From: Nepenthes gracilis
Taxonomy: Eukaryota > Streptophyta > Magnoliopsida > Caryophyllales > Nepenthaceae
DNA: 64,000 nucleotides
Direction of reading: 5' to 3'
Assembly: GCA_033239525.1 (NCBI GenBank)
Contig: BSYO01000016.1
Coordinates: 9,435,045 to 9,499,044, forward strand
Positions 10,991 through 22,009 of the stretch are shown piece after piece. Under the pieces are notes generated by a model. The model searched no databases. It saw only the letters and a program-made list of their open reading frames with translations, and had not been told where the DNA came from. Each line of letters starts with the position of its first letter. Positions within the stretch are counted from its first letter, which is position 1. The translations under genes and the position numbers were made by a program.

Positions 10991-12180
10991 GGACGCAAAT
11001 AAATGGCCTGACACCTCCTCAGCTAGTTAAAGAATTTGATATCTGGGATGAGAATTCATTTCAACAGGCTTAACCTAGAGAGTCATCTCTCTAAATTCTT
11101 GTGAATTCAATGAACCTCAATAAATGTATTTAGAACGGCATTTTGCTGAATCTAGACTAGAAAGAGAGGTTAATTGAGTTTCTATAGAATGGTACAAACA
11201 CCTACGCCTAGACTTTGGCTGACATGCAAAGTATACTGACAAAGATAAAGGTTATCAAGTTAAGCTTCATACCAGGGCATAAGCAATCAGTCAGAAAAGG
11301 TAAAACTATTCTATAAAAAAACTCATTATCACCTGTGAAGAGGTCAAAAAATCAACTAATACATGATATATTAGAAAGGTGAACTATCCAGATGGGTTAT
11401 TCAATTTGTCATTGTCAAGAAGAGTAATAAAAAGTAGAGAATGTGCATCGGTTTCAATAATATAAATAAAGAATGTTAGATAGTTTCCTACTGCTAAGGA
11501 TTGCCCAACTGGTGGATTTAACTTCCAAGCATCAACTGCTACGCTTTATGAATACTTGCTCTAAATATAATCAGATCAGGATAAATCTATAAAATGAGAA
11601 AATGACCTATTCAAGACAGTTTAAGAAACCCACTACTACCTCATTCAAGACAGTTTAAGAAACCCACTACTACAAGGTAATGCTATTCAAACTAAATAAT
11701 GTTATATAGTGAATAGAATGTTTGAGCGAGAGATTGGAAAAATATGGAGGTTATGTTGACAACATGTTCTTTAATAGCGTACTTGCTGATGACTATATTA
11801 ATAATTTGACTAAAACATTGGAGTGCTCGGGGCATACCAAATGAAATCAAACCAAACCAAATGCGTCTTTGTGGTGAGTTCTAGTAATTCCTAGGGTTAA
11901 TTGTATCACAATAAAGAACAGAGGTTAACCTAGAGAAAATCAAAGCCATAATGGATATGGAGCCACCTCAAACTATCAAAGAAATCCAAAGGCTAACTAG
12001 AAGACTCACTGCCCTGTTCCGATTTCTAGCCATGTTAGCCAAAAAATCACCAACTCTTTAAGGCATTCAAAGGAGCAAGAACAAATGGTTTCTGATGAAC
12101 AAATGAGTGTCAACAAGCTTTCCAAAAGTTGAAAGAGTATCTAACGAATCCTCCTTTTATAGACTTGTCCCAAAGAAGGT
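10991..12180 (+). pseudogene. Reverse transcriptase remnant of T2
   Basis: The palm start RMCIGFNNINKEC (Tat: VCVDYTDLNKACP) is at about 11436. A segment on inhibitor-loop and catalytic side follows with frameshifts. A thumb/connection piece MDMEPPQTIKEIQRLTRRLT is at about 11950, then FRFLAMLAKKSPTL. A duplicated phrase at 11600-11670 (TTCAAGACAGTTTAAGAAACCCACTACTAC, twice) shows a local tandem duplication of about 39 bp inside the domain. Many stops. Confidence 0.75.
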
Positions 12181-13085
12181 GAGAAATTATATCTCTACAA
12201 ACCATCTCAAAAACAGCCTTAAGTACTATTTTGGTTAGAGAAGAGGTAGGGAATCAACAACCGGCAATCTATTCTAATAAGATCCTATCAAATTCAAAAT
12301 CTCGATATGCATAAGCGAAAAAGGTTACTTTATTTATTTTATTTTTTTTTGGTAAGTGAAAAAGGTTACTTTATCCTTAATCTTTGCGTAAAAGGCTCCA
12401 ACCTTATTTTCAAATCCACAAGATTGTAATATTGATCAATTAACTATTAAAGGGGATATTGTAGAAGCCAGAAGTAGCCAGGTGCTTGATAGAGTTTAGA
12501 GCATGACCTACCATAAAAGGAACCCGTCGTAGACTTTATTATCAAAACAATAACCCTAATCACATAAGAAATAAATGAATGCATAGGGCAACCCTAGAAG
12601 CATCATCTCTCACCTGAACATTTCAACAGGGTGTCTTTACAGCCAAGAAGTAAAGCCGGAATAGTATTAACAATACCTGAAATATTCAAGATCAAATACT
12701 CAATAACATATGGGTTTTGAGTTATAAACAATGTGACGAAATACAAGGCTTTGTTAACCGGTTTGAAGTAAGCAAAAGAATATTCTGCTAAAAACCTGAT
12801 CATCTACAATGATTCCAAGCTAGTAATTAATTAAATGCTAACTATCTTTGAAGCATCTAGCCTGAATCTGGCAACATACCTTCACAAGGTACATGGTCTC
12901 TTATCATTCTTCAATAAAGTCGAAGTTATTCACATCTTAAGGGAAGATAACTCGAAAGCTGCTCGACTTTTCAAGATGAAAACATCCAATTGTCTCGAAT
13001 AGTATGCCCAAGATATGAAACAAATACTTCAGAAACCTAGCAATGAAGAGTAAATTAAAATTCTCCACCATAAGATGACTTGGAT
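12181..13085 (+). pseudogene. RNase H remnant of T2, interrupted by a LINE tail
   Basis: SRYAYAKKVTLSLIFA lies across 12300-12390 (Tat: SRYTEAEKVALALI), then DQLTIKGDIVEARSSQVLDRV at about 12435. A second, plant-type RNase H segment (VNKALYFVT-like on the wrong frame; YNDSKLVIN on +) extends to about 13080. Here the host sequence is split at 12333/12354 by a 20-bp insertion with a 21-bp duplication. Stops and frame changes throughout. Confidence 0.65.
12313..12374 (-). mobile_element. Minimal LINE-type insertion with 21-bp target duplication
   Basis: The 21 bases 12313-12333 recur at 12354-12374 with one change (AAGCGAAAAAGGTTACTTTAT, then AAGTGAAAAAGGTTACTTTAT). Between them lie 20 bases that on the minus strand read ACC followed by an A-run with two T interruptions. 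The LINE fragment ending at 18403 ends CTTACTTACC plus poly(A), so this looks like an extremely 5'-truncated LINE copy consisting of little more than its tail, made by target-primed reverse transcription. It splits the RNase H remnant of T2. Confidence 0.7.
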
Positions 13086-14290
13086 GATCCCGTATTAAAA
13101 ATACCTTAAAAATGAAAAGCTTTTAGGTGTTCCCATGGAGGTGAAATGCATTGCAAAAAATTAGTACACTCTGGTGATGGGTCATTGTAAAAGAGGCTAC
13201 TCAAAACCTTACATGCATTATCTAACTCCGACAAAAGTTGATTATGCCCTTAATGAGGTGTATCTTAGCACATGCGGAGCCCATGTAAGGAAAACAATTT
13301 AGCCTTTGAGAACATAAAATAGAGCTATTATTGACTAATCATGGAGAAGGACCTGATGAAATTAGTCAAAAAAATTGTCAGAATTACCAAATCTATAATA
13401 ATATATCCAAGCAACCACAAATAGATCTCTAGGCTTTGCAGGATCCTTGATCATTCACATAATGGAAAGCGGCATACTAGTTCCATTCTCGGTAGTAACT
13501 GAACAAAGAAAATTCAACATCATTATGGTGGATTACTTTACAAAATGGATAAAAATATCTCCATTTACCAAGATTATAGAGTAGAATGTAATAAAATTTT
13601 TACACCAAAATATTATTTGTAGATTTAAAATATCTGAGGTCATAGTCCAATAATTGTACCCAATTCTTCAACAAAGCGTTCATTAACTACTACAGTAGCC
13701 TAAGGAATGGATTGGTCCATACATCAATCTCTTACTCGCAATCCAATGAACAAGCAGAAGTAATAAATTAGATGATAGTGAATGGGCCAAAAACAAAGTT
13801 AGAGTAATCCAAAGGTGTCTGGGTAGATGAATTTCTGTTTGTTCTATGAGCTTACTTAATGACTCTAAGAGAACCAATTTAGGAAAACTCTTCAGCCTAT
13901 ACTTTGCAACAGAAGTGGTAACCCCAATAGAGATAAAACTCTCGAGCTATCGATTGAAAACTTTACTTTTGACCAAAATTCTCAACTCCTAAGGCAAAAC
14001 TTGAATCTCTTAGAGGAAGCTTAAGAAACGACATGAGTTCGAGTGGCAGCCTATCAATAGATAGTCGCTTAATAATACAATATGAAGGTAAAGGTGCAAA
14101 CTTTTGAAGCCGAAAACTTGGTATTAAGGAATATCGAGACAACCAGAAAGTTGGCACACAAGAATAAGATATTCCAAACATGGAAGAAATCATTCTGAGT
14201 ATCGACAATACTCCATAACAAAGTATACAAGCTATGCTCTCAAAATAGAAAGCTAGTCTCTAAAATTTGAAACGCCCTTCACCTTAACAA
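13086..14290 (+). pseudogene. Integrase remnant of T2
   Basis: Zinc-finger entry GHCKRGYSKPYMHYLTPTKV and NEVYLSTCGAHVR at about 13180-13290. Core start KFNIIMVDYFTKWIKISPF at about 13510, keeping the first catalytic Asp (MVDYFTK). CRFKISEVIV is at 13620 and the C-terminal part runs to about 14280. The second Asp region is broken. Same order and spacing as the T1 integrase at 1585-2700, with many stops. Confidence 0.8.
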
Positions 14291-15109
14291 ATACTACTAA
14301 TAATAAGGTCAATTTAGGGGTGTAAAGGTATATCCTATCCTTTTCTTAAGAATGCTATTATGTTTTATTTAATTCTTTCAAATTTATTAATAAAATTTTA
14401 TTTTTTTGATTCTTTTACTGTCAATTAGTGTGCTCATATATAATAGATATGGCCACAATTAACCCTGAGTCAAACAATCAATTTGAACACTGTGCCTATA
14501 AATTTGTCGATTCTATGAAATGATCACAGTGTATGTTCAACAAAATCATACAACCCCAACCATGGTCATACACTACCAATCCCAAAAGACTCATGGTTTG
14601 AAAACTAAGCATTTGATTCCCTTTTAGGAGGCCAAAATATAGGTCAAATAAAGTCAACTGAGACAAGACTAGTAATATTGTTTTGACCTATTAAACTTCA
14701 TGGACACTTCCAACACATGAGTTTTCATATATCCTACCACAGGATATAGACGATCAGTTAAACGATCAAGAACTAGGATCCTACCTATTTGGTGACAATA
14801 GTCGAAAGGCTTAAGTGGTAATCAGGTCAACAATCTTATGGCTATCTAATTGGCAATGATACTCAAAAGACTTAGCTAGTAATTGGGCCATTAAACAGGT
14901 AAAATTTCATAAGCATATGCTCAGACGCTAAGTCGCCTAATCAACATCAACAGAAGAATGATGTATATTCAAGAATGGAGAAATCCGAATATATACATTA
15001 ATAAATTGATTACTTTGTCATCATTTACAAACACAACATGGGGCTATAGAATTCAAGGATACTAGTAGCTTGGTAATCCTATAACTAATGCTCAAGGCTA
15101 GGTCTCAAG
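14291..15109 (+). other. Spacer after T2 integrase
   Basis: No gene. The AT-rich start (14340-14420) resembles 2740-2830 of T1. The rest is unremarkable spacer between pol and the antisense ORF. Confidence 0.5.
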
Positions 15110-15560
15110 AGTAGGGCACTTCCTTGTTGCATAAAGTCCTTAACATCAGAGGCTAAGGAAGTTCCAGAATTTCTAACATCTAAGCAGCCAGTAGAAGAGT
15201 TAGGGATGACCCGAGAGATGATCCTCTTATAGAAAACAAGTTCATCTTTAAATCAAGAGCCCAACAAAGAACCGATTTCTTCGGGTTAAATACTCCTTTT
15301 TAACAACTCCTCGAGTCTTAAGCATTCGACCTTTATGTCCCTATTATGCCAAAAGCTATTCCCAATCGTCGTTCAGGCTTAAGAATCTCATTCTCAAGTG
15401 AGCTGGCTCACTCTCCTACAATGGCAGCTTAATCAACATAGTCATGATGTCTCCACATCCACTTAACCAACTCATTACTAAATTAGATCGATCAGCCGCA
15501 AAAGAATAGCACTTTAACTTTAGCACTCACAGCTCTAAATTTTATGTCTCAAACTATAGA
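15110..15560 (-). pseudogene. C-terminal part of the T2 antisense ORF
   Basis: On the minus strand, 15460-15390 gives ASSLENEILKPERRLG, at the place of IASLEDELQETKQQL in T1. Around 15240-15160 FYKRIISRVIPNSST and CLDVRNSG follow, comparable with the T3 end (GFPIGFLDLRNAKA). Stops and shifts are present. The match is weaker than T1 with T3, and the position between integrase and 3' LTR is part of the argument. Confidence 0.45.
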
Positions 15561-15861
15561 AGGTCAACATATGATTGAGATAGGCATGCAATATCCATAT
15601 CTTAGCTACAAAGCTTATCTCTAATCAAACACACCAGGTTCCAAAACTATAAAAACGTAAGTTGAGTCAGTAATTTAAAAGACAAACAAATGGTTGAAAA
15701 TTTGTGAGATCTCGAAATCAAAGAAGCTTAAAATCAAAATAAAATATTGCTACTTAAAAATCGGAGTATTTTGATTTTGACTTAAATTGGAGTGGCCTTA
15801 CACCACTGGAAGATCGGAACTAATGGTAATTAAAATATTAGCCGGTTTTAAGGAATGTTGA

Positions 15862-15942
15862 GATGTTGACCATCGTCAAGATGTTGACCGGTGTCATGAT
15901 ATTGACCGGCGTCAAAATATTGACTAGCGTCAAGACATTGAC
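15862..15942 (+). repeat. 18-bp tandem repeat, about 4.5 copies
   Basis: Consecutive 18-mers start at 15862, 15880, 15898, 15916 and 15934, each of the form GATGTTGACCGGCGTCAA with 2-5 changes. Every full unit contains TTGAC followed by C or T. The array lies in the upstream part of the nested LTR, some 420-500 bp before its TATA box. Confidence 0.85.
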
Positions 15943-16137
15943 GAGAAGGTTGACCGATTTTTAGAAATATTAACCGACCTTGAATAAGAGAAAAGAAACG
16001 TCAGCCGACTTTGAATAAAAGTTGGCCGGATTAGAGTAAGAAGCGTTGACTGAAAAAGTTGATCAATAGAAAGGTTGGCGATCTTAAAGAAAATGTTGAC
16101 CAACTAGAATTGACTACCGAATTCAAAAATTTTGACC
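15866..16137 (+). promoter_or_regulatory. Cluster of nine W-box-like TTGAC(C/T) motifs
   Basis: Plus-strand TTGACC or TTGACT occurs at 15866, 15884, 15902, 15920, 15950, 16046, 16096, 16110 and 16132. TTGAC(C/T) is the core bound by plant WRKY factors. The cluster precedes a TATA box at 16360, the arrangement of an LTR enhancer plus promoter. Binding is inferred from motif density only. Confidence 0.45.
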
Positions 16138-16256
16138 AGGATAAATTAAGGATAGACTAAAGGCAATGGCCAACTTTGTTATTTAGACTGTTAGATCCCA
16201 ATTAGATCTAAATCTAATCAGAGTAAGTAAACTAACCCATTGACTTTCTAGATGAA

Positions 16257-16325
16257 AGTACCAAGTAGGTAACTTACTCCACTCACTCTCACCTAACCCC
16301 TGAAAGGAAGTACCAAGTAGGTAAC
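16257..16325 (+). repeat. 52-bp direct duplication
   Basis: AGTACCAAGTAGGTAAC occurs at 16257-16273 and again, identical, at 16309-16325, with partly similar sequence between (CTCACC/TAACCCC and CTCCACCTAATCCC). It sits just upstream of the TATA box at 16360. Confidence 0.8.
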
Positions 16326-16357
16326 CCAACCCCACTTACTCCACCTAATCCCTCCTC

Positions 16358-16367
16358 TTTATATACT
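16358..16367 (+). promoter_or_regulatory. TATA box of the nested LTR
   Basis: TTTATATACT downstream of the W-box cluster and a CT-rich run. It fits an LTR promoter; transcription is not shown. Confidence 0.45.
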
Positions 16368-16697
16368 GAGCTCCAATTGAGGAGCGGGTGTAAAACTTCT
16401 GGCGGAGTGGGCAGTCAACAGTAAGGCAAGTGTACCTTTCCTTTTTAAACCCAGATTTTAAGAATATATCTAAGGCAAAGTGTACTCCCCTTTTCAGATT
16501 CAAATTTTAAGTATACTTCTATTTTTAAGTCCCAACTTTAAGAAAAATGGTAAGTGTTCTCTTCAGATTTAAATGTTTCAGCACATAGTATATCAAACTT
16601 GCTATTTTAATTACTGTTTGATAAGCTGTATCTCTGATATCATACTTGCTGTACGATCAGACTGAAAATATGATTTTGATTTTATGGTTAATTCATG

Positions 16698-16728
<31 letters not shown>

Positions 16729-17720
16729 AACTTATGATTGAACTTGAATTGTATAAAAATGGAGAAGTAAACCGGTTTTGAGTCATAATATTATAATAAA
16801 GAATTATTGACCAGAATGAGATTTATGGATTTAAAATCGGTTTCATGTCAACTGAAAATCTTTATATTTGACCGGAATAAGAAAAAAAAATGAATTTGAA
16901 ATCGGCTTGTAATATGACAATTGAAAGTTTTATGCCGATCAAGAATGTGAATTAAAGAAAAAGTGAACCGGTCTTATGACAAGATAAATAAGATCGGACT
17001 TTAGCACTGGGAGATAAAGTTCTCCGGCATACCTTAGAACATTATGGTGGTAATCAAGGATAACGAAAGAGAGCCGTCATCGGGACTTTATACAAGAAGA
17101 AAGTGAAAGCCGTCCTTGGGGCTTTGTACAAGGAGATATTGTCGTGATTGTGAGGAGATGTGCACAATCTATCCTCGATTATCACCCCCTCCGCTAGCAA
17201 TGTCCTTTACCGATAAAAAAAAGAAGAGAAATTTCTATAATAAGATCGACTCTGTTTTCTATCCCAATATTCAGAATTGACTACTCCAACTTTCCTGATT
17301 ACTTTTGCATTATGTATATACTATGATCTGGTCAACTGTTATTTTATAATATTCATGTTGCATATGTATTTGTATCCGCCTTATAGTATAAACGCTTTAC
17401 AAAAAATTTACATGTACCTTGTTGAGCTCCGGCTCACTGTTTTCTGTTTTCTCCCCTCCAAATGAAACTATAGAGCTTGTGCCCGACGAGATGGAGGGAC
17501 TAGAGCTCCGTCTAAATGATTCTAAGAACTCAAAAGCATATTTTGGAGTTACCACGGAAGAAGTAACTTTGTTATAATGATCCGATTGAAATATATAAAT
17601 TTTTATAATTGGACTTTTACGACAGAGCTGCTGTAGGCTGCTGAAGTGCAATTTGGGTTGCCTGGTTAGGTCCTTACTGTGATTTGATCGTGGTGGCTGG
17701 AATGTTTTTCTTTGGATCTA

Positions 17721-18403
17721 CTTGCAATTTGTGAAATTAGCCGATTTGTTGGTTTTTTTCGGTGGACGCTGTATTGCGCAGTGCGGATGCCGCCTGCCGA
17801 TTTGATGCACTGTGCTTGTGTTGAGACAAGTGTTGGTCCATGCTAATGCATTTGGCGGCCTCTCGGCCCGGTTGGTGTGCTGATGTGCATACAATATGCT
17901 CGTGTTATCTCAGGTGATGGCACGATGTTGGGAGTTGAAGTTCTTCTTTGGAATATTTGAAGGCATGGTGGGAGCCATCGATATGGTTAAATTAGATTTT
18001 GGCCGTTTCTTTGCCCGATGCTCAATCTGGACTTGAAGCTGATCTTGGTGCAGCTTGTGTTCCTGTATTCTAGGCAGAGGCCAGTATGTCCTATGCTGAA
18101 GCTGGGCCGGGATGCACCGCAAGTGATCTGGCCAGGTGTTGTTTGCGGCTGAACAGCAAGTTGCTCTTGCACTGTTAATGATTTAGTGTCTGCTTTTGTG
18201 TAACTTCATATTACATATTTTGTTCTTCTGTTGAACGTTGTTCTCTTAGAGGCTTTTTTGGTATTATCTGATGTACCAGTTGCTCGGGGTATGCCCTAGC
18301 ATTTTATGTTTTAAATCCAAGTTAAAATACTTGGAGATAAAACATAGCTTTTGTAATTTTTTCACCCGTTAATTCAAAATACTTACTTACCAAAAAAAAA
18401 AAT
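17721..18403 (+). mobile_element. 3' end of a LINE (non-LTR retrotransposon)
   Basis: A GC-richer block that ends TTACTTACC followed by 11-12 A (18392-18403), the typical 3' end of plant L1-type LINEs. The phrase TTGCTCGGGGTATGCCC with a T-rich tail shortly before is also like plant LINE ends. No reverse transcriptase part is recognisable, so the copy is 5'-truncated. Its left limit is uncertain. Confidence 0.5.
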
Positions 18404-19039
18404 TTATGACTATATATGCATAAATGAGTTTTATGGGTATGAATGTGAATATTTCAGCAGGTTATTAGATTGGCTTCCGCTACATATTTTATGGATATCG
18501 TGTATGGGTCCTAGATGGCATCTGTGATCTTATGAATTGGAGACACGATCGGCCCGTACCAGATCACCGAAACCTTGGTGTAAATTCCGAGAGGTCATTG
18601 GTGGAATACAAAAAATATATATATTCCGTCACAAAATTAAGATATCAAATGATACCATTTGGGCTAGATAGCCCTCTTTGGGTGCAAAATCTGCTGATGA
18701 TCACATCGAACAAGGGTTTGGAGTAGAAGACTGTCTCTAGCAAAGGAGATTTAGAGATCTATGATACTAAGAAATTTTAAAATTTAAGGAAACTTGTAAA
18801 GTTTCAGAGTCAAGTGGGGCTAGAGAGGACACGATAGAATAAATTGTAGTCTTTCTAACTATGTAAGCATTATTTTTTGATTTTAGACTAGCAGCTTGAG
18901 TTACGGCGAACAAAAAATTGGTTCACTTGGCATTGGAGAGCCTCATAAGGCTAGAATCCTAAACTTAGTAAAGATAAGACTATTAACCAGATCAATCTCA
19001 TGCGAGGATTGGAATTGAGAGTCTTACTCCTCTCTCAAA
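18404..19039 (-). other. T2 antisense ORF region, middle part unresolved
   Basis: Lies between the LINE end and a better segment of the antisense ORF. A 64-codon plus-strand ORF at 18532-18726 is not recognisable. No gene supported. Confidence 0.3.
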
Positions 19040-19930
19040 GAAATAATGGAAATCCTCCCTTCTTACTTTAGAGTAGGCATCTCCTTCGAGAGTTGGGTAG
19101 TAGAAGAGCCAATATTTGGAGTTGATCGGCAAGAAAATACTTCTGCACTGCTCTCCACCATCTCAGCATAGACCGTACCTACAATTCTTAAGACCTCATC
19201 ATCATTTAAATGAGGCTTTGGAATAACTACTGTCTAAACTCTGGGCTAATCAATATTAGCTCAAGGAGGAGAATCACTGATGTGACCACCCCTTTTTCTT
19301 TTTAAGGGACGGGTTGGCATATCAACAATGGCATTTCCTCCAAAAATATCATTTCAATTGACACCATTTAAAAAAACACGAGTGAAAAAATTACCAATTC
19401 TGTACAACTCAACCGCATCTTCTTTAATGAGGTTAGTTTGAGATTCAATCATGAAGTGCTCATTTTCAAGAACCAGATCAAAAAACGTAGTGTTGATATC
19501 GCTTCAATTATCAAACAAAATCTAGTTGTTAGGAACCCTAATTAAAAAACCTATCTTTTTAATTTTTCACTGAGTTTTGTTTCACTACTTATTTTATACC
19601 TCATCCTGTGGGTAGAGAGATTCAATCATTCTCTTGATTAAAATGGAAGATCACCCTAACTATCTGGCTGTCTAATATGAAGCCCTATCGACCCAAAAAA
19701 AAAACATAATGTCACAATATATCTAATGGTATTAAGGTGGAGATGAGCAATTGAAATTTCTAAGGCTTTCATTTTTTTTAATGAATTTCCTTATAAAAGG
19801 AATTCGGAGGTCATCCTTCAAATGAGCCCCATAAATGGCTATAGAACAATCCCCCAGACAGCAAGTCCTCTCCTCAAGAGAAGGGACCTGAAAAGAAATG
19901 GCAGATGGAACTGTATAGGTCATAAATCTC
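19040..19930 (-). pseudogene. N-terminal and middle part of the T2 antisense ORF
   Basis: On the minus strand the open piece 19923-19732 contains DCSIAIYGAHLKDDLRIPFI, resembling the conserved N-terminal domain of the plant gypsy-type transposon ORF (Pfam Transposase_28, as I recall it). Lower down, 19320-19260 gives DMPTRPLKRKRGG, a basic stretch like a nuclear localisation signal, and PKPHLNDDEV. Together with 15110-15560 this gives a broken antisense ORF split by the insertions at 15.6-18.4 kb. Function unknown. Confidence 0.5.
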
Positions 19931-20074
19931 TAGTAATGGTCCATGACATGGCAACAAGCAATATTGGCAACGCCCTTCAAGGTGTTTCATGAAGTCATAT
20001 GTGATTAAAAGTAAGATACACAAAGCAATCAGAAAGTTGATTCTCAAATGCAAAACGAAAAGAATGTACAGTTA

Positions 20075-20217
20075 CTCCATGTTTAGTTGTAGGAATAAAG
20101 TGGGAATAATGTAGGAATAGAATTTCTATTCCTATGGAATAGATATTCCTCCGTTTGTTTGTAAATTTAATTAGAAATAAATATTTTCATCACTTGTATG
20201 GAAATAGTTATTCTCAC

Positions 20218-20263
<46 letters not shown>

Positions 20264-20320
20264 TCATTTTATAATAATAATTATTATTATATTTTATAAT
20301 TATTATTATTATGTTTTGTA

Positions 20321-20353
<33 letters not shown>

Positions 20354-20575
20354 TATAATTATAATTATTGTATTTATTATTATTATTATTATCACTATTC
20401 CCACCTTATTCCTCATATTATTCTACAAACCAAATAAAAAAATATTAATTCATACCTATTCTATTCTAACAACCAAATATAGGAATAACAATCTAACTTT
20501 ATTCTCATCCTATTCTATTCCCTGGAATAACTATTATATTTTCACCTTATTCCATTTCAACAACCAAACGTACTG
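20075..20575. mobile_element. MITE with terminal inverted repeats (PIF/Harbinger-like)
   Basis: The left end CTCCATGTTTAGTTG and the reverse complement of the right end CAGTACGTTTGGTTG agree at 10 of 15 places, and GGAATA-rich sequence continues inward on both sides in inverted orientation. TTA flanks both ends (20072-20074, 20576-20578), as expected for the TWA target of PIF/Harbinger elements. It holds a long TTA/ATT repeat and no ORF, so it is non-autonomous. The superfamily call rests on the 3-bp flank. Confidence 0.6.
20216..20397 (+). repeat. (TTA)n microsatellite inside the MITE
   Basis: Long interrupted runs of TTA/ATT, seen directly. Interruptions are ATAATTATAATT-type. Probably grew after the MITE inserted. 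Confidence 0.9.
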
Positions 20576-20578
20576 TTA

Positions 20579-22009
20579 GAATTTACAGTAAAGAGTTAGA
20601 CGTTAGAATTTGAAATGGCAACTAAAGTTGAAGACAAAGTATTTTACATACCAATGCTGATCATAATGACGTGTTGTCCAAATAATGACATGTCTCTTTA
20701 CCTTCTCTCAAGCCCAAGTGCCGTGTATTGAAATAATTCAAAGAGGGTGTAATTTTCAAATCACCGATCATTACATTAATGGCACAACTAATAAGTTATT
20801 TCCACCATAAAAGTAATAATAACTTCGATGTGATTATTTCACGTCAACAAAAATTGCATTCTAAAGGTTCGGTGTGTCATTGGAGACAAATCTGGTTAAC
20901 CAGAATAGTTTAAAGATTATTCAATTATGGGTCTTATTTTGTCAAGTCCAAATTGTCAAAAAATCAAATTATCAAAAATTCAAACTATCAGAAAACAGGG
21001 TTATCTATATACCAAAGGGATAAGTCTCGATCAAACAAGTATTTGAAAAATATTGAGGTATCAAAATCAATAAAATGAGAAAACATTTTTTTCATTTGGA
21101 TAGTTTATTAATCTAACTTTTAATGACTTATAATCTCATACGAATAAAATACAAATCCAATGGAGGGAGTAGATTAAGAATTGCGACCTAAATACAAAAA
21201 TAAAATTCTTCTTTATAGATACACTCGTCTACAAGGTATATTTTTACAATATAGATCATTAAGTTAGTCAGCTCCAAGAAAAATGAGAATGAAGGAGCAA
21301 TCCTATAACTAAAAGAATAAAAGGCAAAGTATATAGATGATGTATCCCCTTGTTCATGAAATGGAACATCCCCATCAATTGCCTTGGTCACATAATATGT
21401 TTACTATAACAATGTCACAACATATAAGCCCAAAGATGTCAAACCAACTAATCCATTCTAAGCGCGCTAAGAAATGTGGATGCGCTACAACAAATGGTAA
21501 AGGGTATCAGGACTAGCTACTAAGAAGAAAAAGCACCTTGGTTTAGGATGTTGAATAAAAGAGAAAAGCTAATATTATTTTTTATATAAAAAAAGGTAAT
21601 TAAGAAAGATTTTGTAAATACTTTCTAGAAGAACATGAAAGCACCCATGAGAGATTTCTCTTCAAATTCACCGAATGAAAACTCTATTAGATATTAAGAC
21701 TAGAAGTTTGATTAAAAATCAAACAAAACTCTATCAAATGTGGGAACTTAGCATTTAACTAAAGACCAAATGAAAGTAGCACTTTTTGTAGCCAAAAATA
21801 GGCCACAAAATGGGACAATTTGAAGCAAAGAAAAGCAGTAAAATAGTTAAAAAAATCTTAATCAATGAAATAATGAACAGAACTCTAATAGACAAGATTA
21901 ATCAACAATCAATATGAGGGACATTTAGATGACATTCAAAGCGTACCACCCAGGGATTCTTTCTAACATACTCAAAATTTAAATTCAATATTTGAATATG
22001 AGGGACTAG
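20579..22009 (+). other. T2 region between MITE and 3' LTR
   Basis: AT-rich, no open frame above 67 codons and no similarity I can name. In an intact Tat element the promoter of the antisense ORF and the polypurine tract before the 3' LTR would lie here. I see no convincing polypurine tract before 22010. Confidence 0.4.

Larger units (their letters stand above)
15640..17720 (+). mobile_element. Nested chromovirus-type LTR inside T2
   Basis: This stretch splits the antisense ORF of T2. Segments match the LTR of element C in order: 17030-17130 with 60560-60670 (AACATTATGGTGGTAATCAAGG area and the repeated CCGTC lines), 17150-17210 with 60710-60770, and the hairpin box 17417-17440 with 60956. 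A TATA box (TATATA) is at 16360-16365. No pol sequence adjoins it, so it may be a solo LTR. Neither end nor a target duplication could be fixed, so the limits are approximate. Confidence 0.55.

Noticed and set aside
15862..15942. CRISPR-like array
   Set aside because: Units follow each other without spacers; this is a plain tandem repeat in plant DNA.
17910..18172. Two minus-strand ORFs (70 and 61 codons)
   Set aside because: They overlap each other, lie in the LINE 3' fragment and resemble nothing.
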